A model generated the notes under the pieces. That model was not told the origin of the DNA, searched no databases, and saw only the letters and a list, made by a program, of their open reading frames with translations. Below, in pieces: positions 17,511-23,590 of a stretch of 32,681 nucleotides of DNA (position 1 is the stretch's first letter; every line of letters begins with the position of its first letter). The position numbers were made by a program, and so were the translations under genes. The stretch spans positions 1-32,681 of the IMG/VR virus record IMGVR_UViG_3300030109_000416. The stretch is one strand, 5' to 3'. The DNA is from a virus.

Positions 17511-17918
17511 CTAAAACGGTATCTCATCTTCCATTTGTTTACCAGTAGATTCTTCTTGTTCATTATTAGAAGCTTGATGTCCACCAGAGTTTTGTTTTTC
17601 TGAGATACTTATGCTTAGATAATTGTTGCCTGTATTTTCCTGTTGTCTTTTCCAAGCAGCAATTTTCATTTCTTCTTTTAAATGATCTTGAATTGTACCT
17701 GAGTAATTAGGCGCTCTTTCATTATCACTTTCGTTTTCAAACATTATACCTAGCTCTTGGTACACACGCATAACTCTTTTACCTCCTTGCGTTGTACCTG
17801 CAATATAAACACATTGCTTTTCTATGCCTTCGATATTCAGCTTGCCAGATAAAACAAACTTCTGATCTGGAAAAGGTGCAAATGCAGCACCCTTGTTTGT
17901 GTTGTCGTAATCACTCAT
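17511..17918 (-). CDS. SSB-like small protein with acidic DEIPF tip (DUF736-like)
   Basis: A 135-residue protein. Residues 20-108 (FVLSGKLNIEG, then APNYSGTI, IAAWKRQQ, NNYLSISIS) resemble a small beta-barrel of the DUF736 kind. Residues 109-128 are a Gln/Ser/Asn-rich linker. The last residues, MEDEIPF, copy the C-terminal tip of bacterial SSB (DDDIPF), the docking site for host replication and repair proteins. Together with the ERF protein one base upstream and the YqaJ nuclease, this suggests a phage single-strand-binding protein. It is the last gene of the leftward unit. The SSB role is inferred, and direct OB-fold homology cannot be shown by eye. Confidence 0.65.
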   Translation of the reverse strand: MSDYDNTNKGAAFAPFPDQKFVLSGKLNIEGIEKQCVYIAGTTQGGKRVMRVYQELGIMFENESDNERAPNYSGTIQDHLKEEMKIAAWKRQQENTGNNYLSISISEKQNSGGHQASNNEQEESTGKQMEDEIPF

Positions 17919-18388
17919 TAGAAATCTCCTTCTGTTTGAGTTTTTTCTTTGGTTGGTATTGGTAAATCTTTGCGTGGTGTCTTTGATGCTTCATTACCAT
18001 CGTCATCTTCTGGTGCTATACCTGCCATTTGTAATGCACCATACCTACGAGCGTAAGTAATTGCTGAACCTAGTCCTTGCATGGTTTGTTTTTCTATGAC
18101 AAGGTATACTCTTGATGTAAATGATTTATCTGTTATATGAGTAACAACTGTATCTACATAGTCACCATGTTCATCACGACCTGATGGTTGTGTAACCATA
18201 AAACCATTGTTGTTAAATGCTTCCATACAAGCATCAAGTACATTAGAAAGATCAGCATACGCACTACCTTGTGGTCTGCCCTGACTTTTATAAAATGGAT
18301 TATGAGATTGCTTTAATGCTTTGCCCATTTCTTTTTGTGCTGTAACATAACAGTCAATCGCTGATTGTTTTTCTGCTTTGGTTGCCAT
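17918..18388 (-). CDS. erf: ERF-family single-strand annealing protein
   Basis: A 156-residue recombination protein that binds single-stranded DNA and anneals complementary strands. The ERF hallmark is clear: NPFYKSQGRPQGSAYADLSNVLDA at 30-53, VVTHITDKSFTSRVYLVIEK and QGLGSAITYARRYGALQMAGIAPEDDDGN at 104-132. It lies between the SSB-like protein (sharing one base) and the YqaJ exonuclease (two-base gap), forming a Red-like pair in which the exonuclease resects and ERF anneals. Such pairs help circularise or concatenate phage DNA and drive mosaicism. Confidence 0.9.
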   Translation of the reverse strand: MATKAEKQSAIDCYVTAQKEMGKALKQSHNPFYKSQGRPQGSAYADLSNVLDACMEAFNNNGFMVTQPSGRDEHGDYVDTVVTHITDKSFTSRVYLVIEKQTMQGLGSAITYARRYGALQMAGIAPEDDDGNEASKTPRKDLPIPTKEKTQTEGDF

Positions 18389-18390
18389 CT

Positions 18391-19194
18391 TTAGTTCTCC
18401 TTTTGTGATGGTGTTATTCTTAAAGAGCCACGCTTATCCCTCTTGATAGTAATTACAGGTGAGTAAACCTCGCTCTCGTTTGGTGCTACCAATTCTTTAA
18501 GCATCTTACCATATGCTTGATGAGACTTGGCATCTTTCATAGTATCTATATAATCATGTGCGATACTAATGAACTGGTTGTCGGCACTTGCATCTCTGCG
18601 TACCATGTCATTGATTAATATTTTGTCTGTCATATGGGTCGTATCAATTTCGACTTGATCTGTAGGTGCAGTATCATCTTCTACACAGGTCCAGAACGCT
18701 CTGATTGTTTCGTTCATATGATGTACATACTCTTCATCACAAGATATTTTTCTGTAATCCCATGTGCTGTTACCAAAGATACAGGATAAGTAACACTCTA
18801 CTGCTCCAGATATGTGCATATAGAATTGTAGCTGTGGCATATAACGAGCAAGCTGTTCTTTCATATTGGTAAAAGCATTGGTGTGTTTGCATTCAAGAAG
18901 TTTTTCATGTGTAATAGCATCTTTTATGCGTGCATCAACTGTACCTTTATATGGTACACCATTTTCAATACATTCGTATGTTACTTGTTTTCTAATATGT
19001 TCTGAGTTTACTTTATTTTCTTTACAAAACCAATCAATGTGAAATAATTCTGTATGTGTACCTAGCTGTACTGCTAAATTGTTAGACAAATCTTCTGGTT
19101 CTTTGCGACCTGTTTTCTCAGCCCAAAGGTCATACCAATTACCTGTCATGATTCTTGTGGCATCACTGCCACCGATAAAGCCTAATCTATTCAT
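18391..19194 (-). CDS. YqaJ-type viral recombinase / lambda-exonuclease-like nuclease
   Basis: A 267-residue PD-(D/E)XK exonuclease that resects double-strand ends for the annealing protein. The motifs appear in order: GFIGGSDATRIM at 5-16, LGTHTE with E49, GTVDA with D87, LLECKHTNA with E101 and K103, and PQLQFYM with Q121-Q123. That is the full YqaJ pattern. Length is normal for the family. The C-terminal tail after about residue 185 is charged and unassigned. Its ribosome site is the shared GGAGAACAC leader. The upstream gene overlaps its start by four bases. Confidence 0.88.
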   Translation of the reverse strand: MNRLGFIGGSDATRIMTGNWYDLWAEKTGRKEPEDLSNNLAVQLGTHTELFHIDWFCKENKVNSEHIRKQVTYECIENGVPYKGTVDARIKDAITHEKLLECKHTNAFTNMKEQLARYMPQLQFYMHISGAVECYLSCIFGNSTWDYRKISCDEEYVHHMNETIRAFWTCVEDDTAPTDQVEIDTTHMTDKILINDMVRRDASADNQFISIAHDYIDTMKDAKSHQAYGKMLKELVAPNESEVYSPVITIKRDKRGSLRITPSQKEN

Positions 19195-19394
19195 AAGTGT
19201 TCTCCTTCTCCATAGAATAGCGGAATGTTTGGTCGTGGTAAAGGTTTATTTTCAATATAATTAAATTGTTTAAAGCATGGTTCAGCACCATACTGTACAT
19301 TCTCAGCTGTATAAATTAACTCTGCATATCTTTCGCATTGCTCAAGCGTTCCAAAGTTCATGACCAATAACAAACCATATGTAACTACTTCCAT
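19191..19394 (-). CDS. Small protein of unknown function in the leftward unit
   Basis: A 67-residue protein (MEVVTYGLLLVMNFGTLEQCERYAELIYTAE) with a short hydrophobic beta segment followed by an acidic helix, then a Pro-rich C-terminus. I do not recognise a family. It is held between two real genes by a four-base overlap with the exonuclease start and a one-base overlap with the gene before it, which supports translation. The last codons cover the ribosome site of the exonuclease gene. Confidence 0.6.
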   Translation of the reverse strand: MEVVTYGLLLVMNFGTLEQCERYAELIYTAENVQYGAEPCFKQFNYIENKPLPRPNIPLFYGEGEHL

Positions 19395-19555
19395 TATTTA
19401 TTATTTCCCTCCCATACTTTAACGATTGCAATCATTGTACTAATATCATGCTGTACTTCTAAGTGAGGGTGAGTACCTTCTGCATACATTATTAGTCCTT
19501 CTCTTAAGTAGCTAGGCATTGCTCTAAGATCAGTTTCTGTTAATTTTATTTCCAT
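19394..19555 (-). CDS. 53-residue small protein
   Basis: This gene encodes MEIKLTETDLRAMPSYLREG and continues to VKVWEGNNK. It is acidic and helical with no known motif. Its start shares a base with the previous stop, and its TAA shares a base with the next ATG (TAATG at both ends). A frame that exactly fills the gap between two genes with this coupling is good evidence of a real gene despite its size. Confidence 0.6.
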   Translation of the reverse strand: MEIKLTETDLRAMPSYLREGLIMYAEGTHPHLEVQHDISTMIAIVKVWEGNNK

Positions 19556-20178
19556 TAGGATAACCTTTCTGTTTCTCTATCTAATGCTAATAAGATTTGT
19601 TTGCGTGATTCATATCTCCATAAGATATGTTTATAAAATACAGAGTAACTAGGAAAATATCTTTCTGTTTTTTGTATTTCATCAATAGCTTTGATGACAA
19701 TATCAGCAGGATAATTCTGTAGTTGTGTAGCTGTACTATTAATTCTTACTTCTAAGTCCTCTGGGCTATCTCCAAACTGCCTCTGTACGAGCGTAGAAAG
19801 CATCAGGAGACGTTGTTTAATGTCTTGGATAGGCAACCCTACCATCGTCATAAAAACTTTAGTGTATGCCTCGTTTAAATTATCACGATCTTTGCAGATA
19901 ATTGTACACCTTGCTATGCTACCAATGCTACCAATCTTAGGACGTACTTCAATGTCTGATTCTGTTAGCGATCTTATGGAAGTAAGAAGGTCTGTTTGTG
20001 TTTGATCTGGGTTGGTTCGCTTGACTAGATAAGCCTGTGCTTTTTTGATTTGATTCGTATCTAACCTTGTGCCTAATCCAAGTTCTGAAAGCTGCATCGA
20101 AGATGGCAAGGAGTGAGCCGTTGGCTTGGTGGTAATCAATGAACTTATCTGTTTCATCTGCGTAATCCATTTCTCCAT
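19555..20178 (-). CDS. Replication-associated protein, helicase-loader-like (start uncertain; may be the second half of the upstream gene)
   Basis: Up to 207 residues. The C-terminal segment (LQNYPADIVIKAIDEIQKTERYFPSYSVFYKHI, then LLALDRETERLS) resembles C-termini of phage replication or helicase-loading proteins found next to DnaT-like genes. The N-terminal 46 residues overlap another frame for 230 bases and are Ser/Thr-rich and unlike folded protein. No start in this frame has a Shine-Dalgarno. Protein-like sequence begins at about AQAYLVKRTNPDQTQ, just after a run of six A on the coding strand (20046-20041). This suggests that the real product is made by a +1 shift from the upstream frame, or that a base is wrong. 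Confidence 0.55.
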   Translation of the reverse strand: MEKWITQMKQISSLITTKPTAHSLPSSMQLSELGLGTRLDTNQIKKAQAYLVKRTNPDQTQTDLLTSIRSLTESDIEVRPKIGSIGSIARCTIICKDRDNLNEAYTKVFMTMVGLPIQDIKQRLLMLSTLVQRQFGDSPEDLEVRINSTATQLQNYPADIVIKAIDEIQKTERYFPSYSVFYKHILWRYESRKQILLALDRETERLS

Positions 20179-20266
20179 ACATATCGTACAGCTTATCTAG
20201 TGTTTGTTGTTTGGGTTGATAGTTATCTGGTACTGGATAGCGTGGTAATTCTTTACGCTTTGCCAT
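19949..20266 (-). CDS. DnaT/replication-initiator-like protein, N-terminal part (possible frameshift partner)
   Basis: A 105-residue frame starting MAKRKELPRYPVPDNYQPKQQTLDKLYD with an AGGAGAAACCAC ribosome site. Residues 39-68 (ETDKFIDYHQANGSLLAIFDAAFRTWIRHK) match the motif seen at the C-terminus of many phage replisome organisers and DnaT-like helicase loaders, FxDYxxAxG...W..AFRTWIR. After residue 75 the sequence (STGLSSQANQPRSNTNRPSY) looks non-native. Skipping one base in the A6 run at 20046-20041 would fuse it to the downstream frame, giving one protein of about 236 residues. Otherwise it is a short stand-alone protein. Confidence 0.6.
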   Translation of the reverse strand: MAKRKELPRYPVPDNYQPKQQTLDKLYDMYGEMDYADETDKFIDYHQANGSLLAIFDAAFRTWIRHKVRYESNQKSTGLSSQANQPRSNTNRPSYFHKIANRIRH

Positions 20267-20429
20267 GTGGTTTCTCCTGTGCTTTCATCAAAGCTTCATT
20301 AGTTCGCTCATGTAATTTTATTTCCGGTTCACCTTCATAATCATAAATATCACTCCCATAACAACGCATTGCTTCTAACAAATGGAAATATTGAGATTCA
20401 GTTAATTTTGGTGTGTAGTATTTAGTCAT
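20253..20429 (-). CDS. 58-residue small protein
   Basis: The gene reads MTKYYTPKLTESQYFHLLEAMRCYGSDIYD and ends in KAQEKPHGKA. It has a strong ribosome site, AAGGAGAACACAC, directly before the ATG at 20429, and its last 14 bases overlap the next gene and carry part of that gene's ribosome site. It is mixed charged and helical with no recognised family. The RBS and neat tiling make it a confident gene with unknown function. Confidence 0.65.
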   Translation of the reverse strand: MTKYYTPKLTESQYFHLLEAMRCYGSDIYDYEGEPEIKLHERTNEALMKAQEKPHGKA

Positions 20430-20667
20430 GTGTGTTCTCCTTCCATTTTATTTTTCCTTCCATGTCTTGTTGGTTGAAGCAACCAACACATAGGCAATCG
20501 TAATTACCCATGTCATAATCTTCTTCAATGTCACCATGCCAATAAAAGTAAAGGTTTGGTTTGTAATGAGGGCTTTCTTCCATAGCTTTATCTTGAGCAT
20601 CATTACCTTTTGAAATGTTGTCTATATGATTGTCATCGTAGTCATTGCAAATTTCACATTCAGCCAT
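20422..20667 (-). CDS. Small zinc-ribbon-like acidic protein
   Basis: An 81-residue protein with two cysteine pairs, CEIC at 4-7 and CLCVGC at 58-63, that could bind one zinc ion. The middle is very acidic. The start is the ATG at 20667, because the shared leader GGAGAACACAC lies right before it; an ATG 24 bases upstream lacks that site. It ends KENTHD because the ribosome site of the next gene is read through in its frame. Function is unknown. The layout fits a DNA- or protein-binding accessory factor. Confidence 0.65.
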   Translation of the reverse strand: MAECEICNDYDDNHIDNISKGNDAQDKAMEESPHYKPNLYFYWHGDIEEDYDMGNYDCLCVGCFNQQDMEGKIKWKENTHD

Positions 20668-20992
20668 GTGTGTTCTCCATAAATTTTTCAAAAGATTCTT
20701 GTGTAAATATTACAAGCACCTGTGATTCGTTATCGACTTTGTGCCTACGTTTAAACAGCACTATGTCTTTGTTTTTAAACAAGGAAAAAGGGCTAGGGAA
20801 TGTAGACTTATCTCTATACTTTACCTCGCAAATAAATCGTTGATTGTTATGTTCGATTAAAAGATCACCGATGTATTCACCACCTAAAGCACCAGACATA
20901 GGCTGACGTTTAACTTTTATTCCTATTTTTTTGAGCCATTTTTCAAACCACTTCTCGTGGTAGATTCCCTTGTTGCGATTTTTATTTGCCAT
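20660..20992 (-). CDS. PDDEXK-type nuclease, Holliday-junction-resolvase-like
   Basis: A 110-residue basic protein. It shows the nuclease core RQPMSGALGGEYIGDLLIE with D43, then FICEVKYRD with E56 and K58, preceded by a helix containing E13 (YHEKWFEKWL). This is the PD-(D/E)XK arrangement found in small phage Holliday junction resolvases and related endonucleases. It may resolve recombination intermediates before packaging and so complement the YqaJ/ERF pair. The start is ATG 20992 with GGGAGAAAG upstream. An earlier in-frame ATG at 21007 lacks a ribosome site. The last residues MENTHG cover the next ribosome site. Confidence 0.75.
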   Translation of the reverse strand: MANKNRNKGIYHEKWFEKWLKKIGIKVKRQPMSGALGGEYIGDLLIEHNNQRFICEVKYRDKSTFPSPFSLFKNKDIVLFKRRHKVDNESQVLVIFTQESFEKFMENTHG

Positions 20993-21120
20993 GTATCTTT
21001 CTCCCAACAGTCAAGGCATATTGTTTGATACACAGGTGGTTTCATATCCACCTGCATATCAAGCCAATAGATTGTGCGTGATCCACACGCATAACATTCT
21101 CTGACTTTATTGTTAGTCAT
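20923..21120 (-). CDS. Small zinc-finger protein
   Basis: A 65-residue protein with CYAC at 9-12 and CLDC at 35-38, a classic four-cysteine zinc ribbon, followed by a basic Ser/Thr/Lys tail. The start is ATG 21120 with GGGAAA upstream; the longer frame to 21186 runs over the upstream gene. Its last 70 bases overlap the nuclease gene in another frame, the largest reliable overlap in this unit. Function is unknown, perhaps a nucleic-acid-binding helper. Confidence 0.6.
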   Translation of the reverse strand: MTNNKVRECYACGSRTIYWLDMQVDMKPPVYQTICLDCWEKDTWQIKIATRESTTRSGLKNGSKK

Positions 21121-21349
21121 GTACATTTCCCATGAAATATTCTTTGATACGCTTGCCATTATCAAGAGTAATCCAAATACTATCAACAGGAAAACCTTGA
21201 TCTTTTAACTCTGATAATCTTCCAGATAATCGAAAGCAACCAAACTCATTAAGTGCAGATAAAGCAGTTAGTCTTTTACCTGCTTCAAAATGTGCTTTGA
21301 TTAATTTATTTTGAGATAAAGTTTTTTTCTCATTAGGATTGTAGTTCAT
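21113..21349 (-). CDS. Helix-turn-helix DNA-binding protein (HTH_39-like)
   Basis: A 78-residue protein. NKLIKAHFEAGKRLTALSALNEFGCFRLSGRLSELKDQGFPVDSIWI fits the HTH_39 family: a first helix, the TALSALNEFGCFRLSGRI-type turn and recognition helix, then a wing ending DNGKRIKEYFM. It starts at ATG 21349 with the shared AGGAGAACACAC leader. Such small proteins are common in phage early operons and may regulate transcription or aid replication. No lysogeny genes are present, so a repressor role in lysogeny is unlikely. Confidence 0.75.
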   Translation of the reverse strand: MNYNPNEKKTLSQNKLIKAHFEAGKRLTALSALNEFGCFRLSGRLSELKDQGFPVDSIWITLDNGKRIKEYFMGNVHD

Positions 21350-21767
21350 GTGTGTTCTCCTTGTTGTTTGCTAATGCGTACATGGTTACATCATACCTTA
21401 TCTTAGAATTAGGAGCTGGCATTAGCTTGATAAGTTCACCTCGTCTTACAGCATGATATAATTTTGAAGTTACAGCGTTTGATGGTTCACCTAAACGTTC
21501 ACCTATCTGCCTAGCTGTTAAGGCATTAAACTTTTTTAGCAAAGAAACAATTCGATAATCTTTCTTACCAAATGTTTGTTCGTTTCTTTTTACATCACAT
21601 GGCAAAGGATACTTACGTTTTCCTTTCATAAACCTTTCACGTTCTATATCTGTTTGCCATGTGCTAAATCTTTCTGCCAATTCATCTGCAAGTTTTTTAG
21701 GTAGCTTGCTTATTATGTCCTGTGTTTTTTGACAGTAATAAGATTTAAAATACTGCTCGAGTCTCAT
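21333..21767 (-). CDS. Winged-helix DNA-binding protein
   Basis: A 144-residue basic protein. Residues 72-118 (RIVSLLKKFNALTARQIGERLGEPSNAVTSKLYHAVRRGELIKLMP) form a likely winged helix-turn-helix, with the wing leading into KIRYDVTMYALANN. The N-terminal half (DIISKLPKKLADELAERFSTWQTDIERERFMKGKRK) is helical and basic. It may be an early regulator or a replication accessory protein. It overlaps the gene before it by four bases and the next by 17, and its C-terminus NKENTHELQS covers the shared ribosome site. Confidence 0.65.
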   Translation of the reverse strand: MRLEQYFKSYYCQKTQDIISKLPKKLADELAERFSTWQTDIERERFMKGKRKYPLPCDVKRNEQTFGKKDYRIVSLLKKFNALTARQIGERLGEPSNAVTSKLYHAVRRGELIKLMPAPNSKIRYDVTMYALANNKENTHELQS

Positions 21768-22072
21768 GGGTGTGTATCTCCCTTGTTAAATTTATATTGT
21801 GATTCCATCTCATCTATGTGAGCTGAATAAAAACTTTCCCATTTGTTGATAGCAAGTGCAACAATTTTTTCTTTAGGGAATGAATTAGGAAACGCATGAT
21901 CTGGTATGTTAGAAACAAAAGCTTCGATAGCTTGAGGTGAATCAAGATTAGCAAGTGCAGTCTGCAATACAGCTACGTTTATATCTACAGTTGGAACTTG
22001 AGAAGCTATTCTTTCAATCTGTTCAAGCAGTTTGTTTTGTATACGATCTACATTATTAAATGGTATTGGCAT
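21764..22072 (-). CDS. Conserved-looking small protein of unknown function
   Basis: A 102-residue helical protein (RIQNKLLEQIERIASQVPTV, then SPQAIEAFVSNIPDHAFPNSFPKEKIVALAINKWESF). It lacks cysteines, membrane spans and catalytic motifs I can name. The start at 22072 has the shared leader GGAGAACACT. Its position after a long palindrome (22099-22132) and before the winged-helix gene makes it the first gene of a sub-block of small DNA-binding proteins. Confidence 0.6.
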   Translation of the reverse strand: MPIPFNNVDRIQNKLLEQIERIASQVPTVDINVAVLQTALANLDSPQAIEAFVSNIPDHAFPNSFPKEKIVALAINKWESFYSAHIDEMESQYKFNKGDTHP

Positions 22073-22098
22073 AGTGTTCTCCTTTGCTATGCTGTTGT

Positions 22099-22132
22099 CA
22101 TGGGTGATTAATAGCGTATTTAATCACCCATG
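22099..22132. repeat. Perfect 13-bp inverted repeat between two leftward genes
   Basis: CATGGGTGATTAA (22099-22111) and TTAATCACCCATG (22120-22132) pair perfectly over an eight-base loop. No T tract follows on either strand, so this is not a simple terminator. It could be an RNA processing or stability hairpin between the DUF932-like gene and the next gene, or a dimer-binding operator. Confidence 0.8.
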
Positions 22133-22153
22133 TTGTGAGTTAATTAATCGAGG

Positions 22154-23110
22154 TTATGAACCTACAAGTTCTAAGTTGTTGGTTTTGCGTAATAAACTAG
22201 CGACCTGCACATCTCTACGATCAGAAGCATTGATAAGTTTAGCTCCATCATTAAGAGTTGATTGTCTTGTATCGCCAGTTTTATCTGGGTGTGATGCCCA
22301 CCAAGTAAGAGAATTGTACAAAGTCCATTTGTTTTCTCCAAGCTCTTGAACTTGGTCACGATAGATACGCATAAGAGTTTCTAACTTACTCTTATTGGTA
22401 TCATCTGCGTACCTGCGTGTGTAGGTATGCTTGTCTTTGCATAACATATTCAAGACAATCTCTGCATCTTCAAATGTTATGCGTTCATTGCACCAGTTGT
22501 TGTACAAATCTTTGTTATCTAAAAATGTATCAACACCTTTTTGCATTGTGCTAATACCAATACCTGCATTGATATTACCTTTATGTTTCTGAGTTGTACC
22601 TGCAATCTTATCAATAGTCGTTTGACTATTCATACATACAATACGTTTCTGATGTACGTTTGTTTGGAGTGACCACATACTATCGTATGCGTTGCGATAC
22701 AAAGCAAACATACCTATGTCATCACCTACTTGTAATGATTTAACAGTGTAAGTATTGCTTGGAAACCAAGCACTTAACTGTAGCTTAGATGTATCATCAA
22801 TGTGGTCAACACGAAACTTTACGTCATTGCTAATAACTTCGCAAGCTTCTATCCATCTTGGTATAGTTTCACTGTGATATGAATCACCAATCCTATGTGT
22901 AGCTGTAGTATTACAGATTGGTTTACCTGTATTCTTATCATAATACTTCCATGAATCTGTATTATGTTTACCTGTTATTGGACAAGCTAGTTCAAGCTTG
23001 ACTACATTAGCTTCTATTGCTTCTGCAATACTTGGTTGATCGTAGATATCATTTGCTGTCATAACATAACGATCAAAGTATCTATCAAATTGTTTAGGCA
23101 TATGGTTCAT
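22154..23110 (-). CDS. DUF932-family protein
   Basis: A 318-residue protein. The middle (VGDDIGMFALYRNAYDSMWSLQTNVHQKRIVCMNSQTT, then HKGNINAGIGISTMQKGVDTF) and the C-terminal segment (WTLYNSLTWWASHPDKTGDTR) fit the DUF932 phage/plasmid family, whose members sit in replication or early regions and whose function is not settled. The start at 23110 has GGAGAACAGT before ATG; a second in-frame ATG at 23101 is less well placed. The gene is preceded by a run of tiny frames with coupled stops. Confidence 0.75.
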   Translation of the reverse strand: MNHMPKQFDRYFDRYVMTANDIYDQPSIAEAIEANVVKLELACPITGKHNTDSWKYYDKNTGKPICNTTATHRIGDSYHSETIPRWIEACEVISNDVKFRVDHIDDTSKLQLSAWFPSNTYTVKSLQVGDDIGMFALYRNAYDSMWSLQTNVHQKRIVCMNSQTTIDKIAGTTQKHKGNINAGIGISTMQKGVDTFLDNKDLYNNWCNERITFEDAEIVLNMLCKDKHTYTRRYADDTNKSKLETLMRIYRDQVQELGENKWTLYNSLTWWASHPDKTGDTRQSTLNDGAKLINASDRRDVQVASLLRKTNNLELVGS

Positions 23111-23175
23111 ACTGTTCTCCTTTGGTATGAATGTTGATATAAAACTAGCTTACTATTTACTGTACTATTAATCAA
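23107..23175 (-). CDS. Possible 22-residue leader peptide
   Basis: A TTG-started frame, MINSTVNSKLVLYQHSYQRR with a two-residue tail, follows a perfect Shine-Dalgarno (AGGAGGTGAT) and stops with a TGA inside the ATGA of the DUF932-like start. The coupling and the very strong ribosome site are suggestive. The distance from the AGGAGG to the TTG is about 11 bases, a little long, and there is no homology support. Confidence 0.25.
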   Translation of the reverse strand: MINSTVNSKLVLYQHSYQRRTV

Positions 23176-23183
23176 ATTAATTA

Positions 23184-23288
23184 TCACCTCCTTTCAAATA
23201 AAGTAAAAATAAATAATGGAATCATGAGCCATAATAGCCATGATATATACCCACTAGTAAATAAAATATTATACAAAATTTCATACAT
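23184..23288 (-). CDS. 34-residue single-span membrane peptide in the leftward unit
   Basis: MYEILYNILFTSGYISWLLW continues to LMIPLFIFTLFERR. Almost the whole peptide is hydrophobic and aromatic, ending in two arginines, the expected inside-facing charge. A GAGG site lies seven bases before the ATG. The final codons AGG AGG TGA double as a perfect ribosome-binding site for whatever follows. It is a plausible early membrane peptide, for example one that changes host membrane or receptor state, but it has no recognised family. Confidence 0.45.
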   Translation of the reverse strand: MYEILYNILFTSGYISWLLWLMIPLFIFTLFERR

Positions 23289-23419
23289 GAATCTGCCTCG
23301 TTCTGTTGTTGAATAAACTATTGGTCGCTACCATACACTGCTTTGTCGCTTCGTGGCTTATCCTTTTCTTTTGTGCATAGTTTGAATCATTGTAGTTTTA
23401 GATTAGGAGTTCTTTGAAG

Positions 23420-23539
23420 TTAGTGTGAGCGACTAGCGAACTCCATTACGAATCTGTTGAGAGTGGGTGGGTGGGTGGAACGAGACAGATTCGCTTTGAT
23501 AGTTGTTGTTGAGTGTTGTTGTTTGTTTTGATTAGTCAT
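23420..23539 (-). CDS. Possible 39-residue peptide
   Basis: A short frame begins MTNQNKQQHSTTTIKANLSR behind an AGGTG site five bases from the ATG. The composition is polar, basic and low in complexity, and the frame passes through a G-tract inverted repeat. That could mean the repeat, not the peptide, is what is conserved. Listed at low confidence because the 480-bp gap here otherwise has no gene over its right half. Confidence 0.22.
   Translation of the reverse strand: MTNQNKQQHSTTTIKANLSRSTHPPTLNRFVMEFASRSH
23427..23439. repeat. GAGCGACTAGCGA, copy 1
   Basis: This 13-base sequence is found again in the same orientation at 24714-24726. It contains AGCGA twice, separated by CT. Both copies lie in non-coding or weakly coding DNA on either side of the 260-residue gene. 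Confidence 0.7.
23449..23493. repeat. Inverted repeat enclosing four G tracts
   Basis: CGAATCTGT (23449-23457) pairs with ACAGATTCG (23485-23493). The 27-base loop holds GTGGGTGGGTGGGTGG, a candidate G-quadruplex on the plus strand. A related sequence, GAATCTGCCTCGTTC at 23289-23303, matches the reverse complement of 23478-23492 with one difference. The arrangement resembles a replication-origin or regulator-binding element. Confidence 0.7.
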
Positions 23540-23557
23540 GTTGCACCTGTGTGTTGC

Positions 23558-23581
23558 GAGGGTGATACAAGTACCACCCTC
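23558..23581. repeat. Hairpin after the 260-residue gene
   Basis: GAGGGTG (23558-23564) pairs with CACCCTC (23575-23581), ten bases apart. On the minus strand it lies about ten bases after the stop of the first leftward gene and has no T tract, so it is more likely an RNA stability or attenuation hairpin than a full terminator. Confidence 0.6.
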
Positions 23582-23590
23582 TGAGTTGAG

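Noticed and set aside
20660-21186. Longer versions of the nuclease, zinc-finger and zinc-ribbon genes starting at 21007, 21186 and 20691
   Set aside because: The downstream ATGs have proper ribosome sites (GGGAGAAAG, GGGAAA and GGAGAACACAC), and the upstream starts do not.
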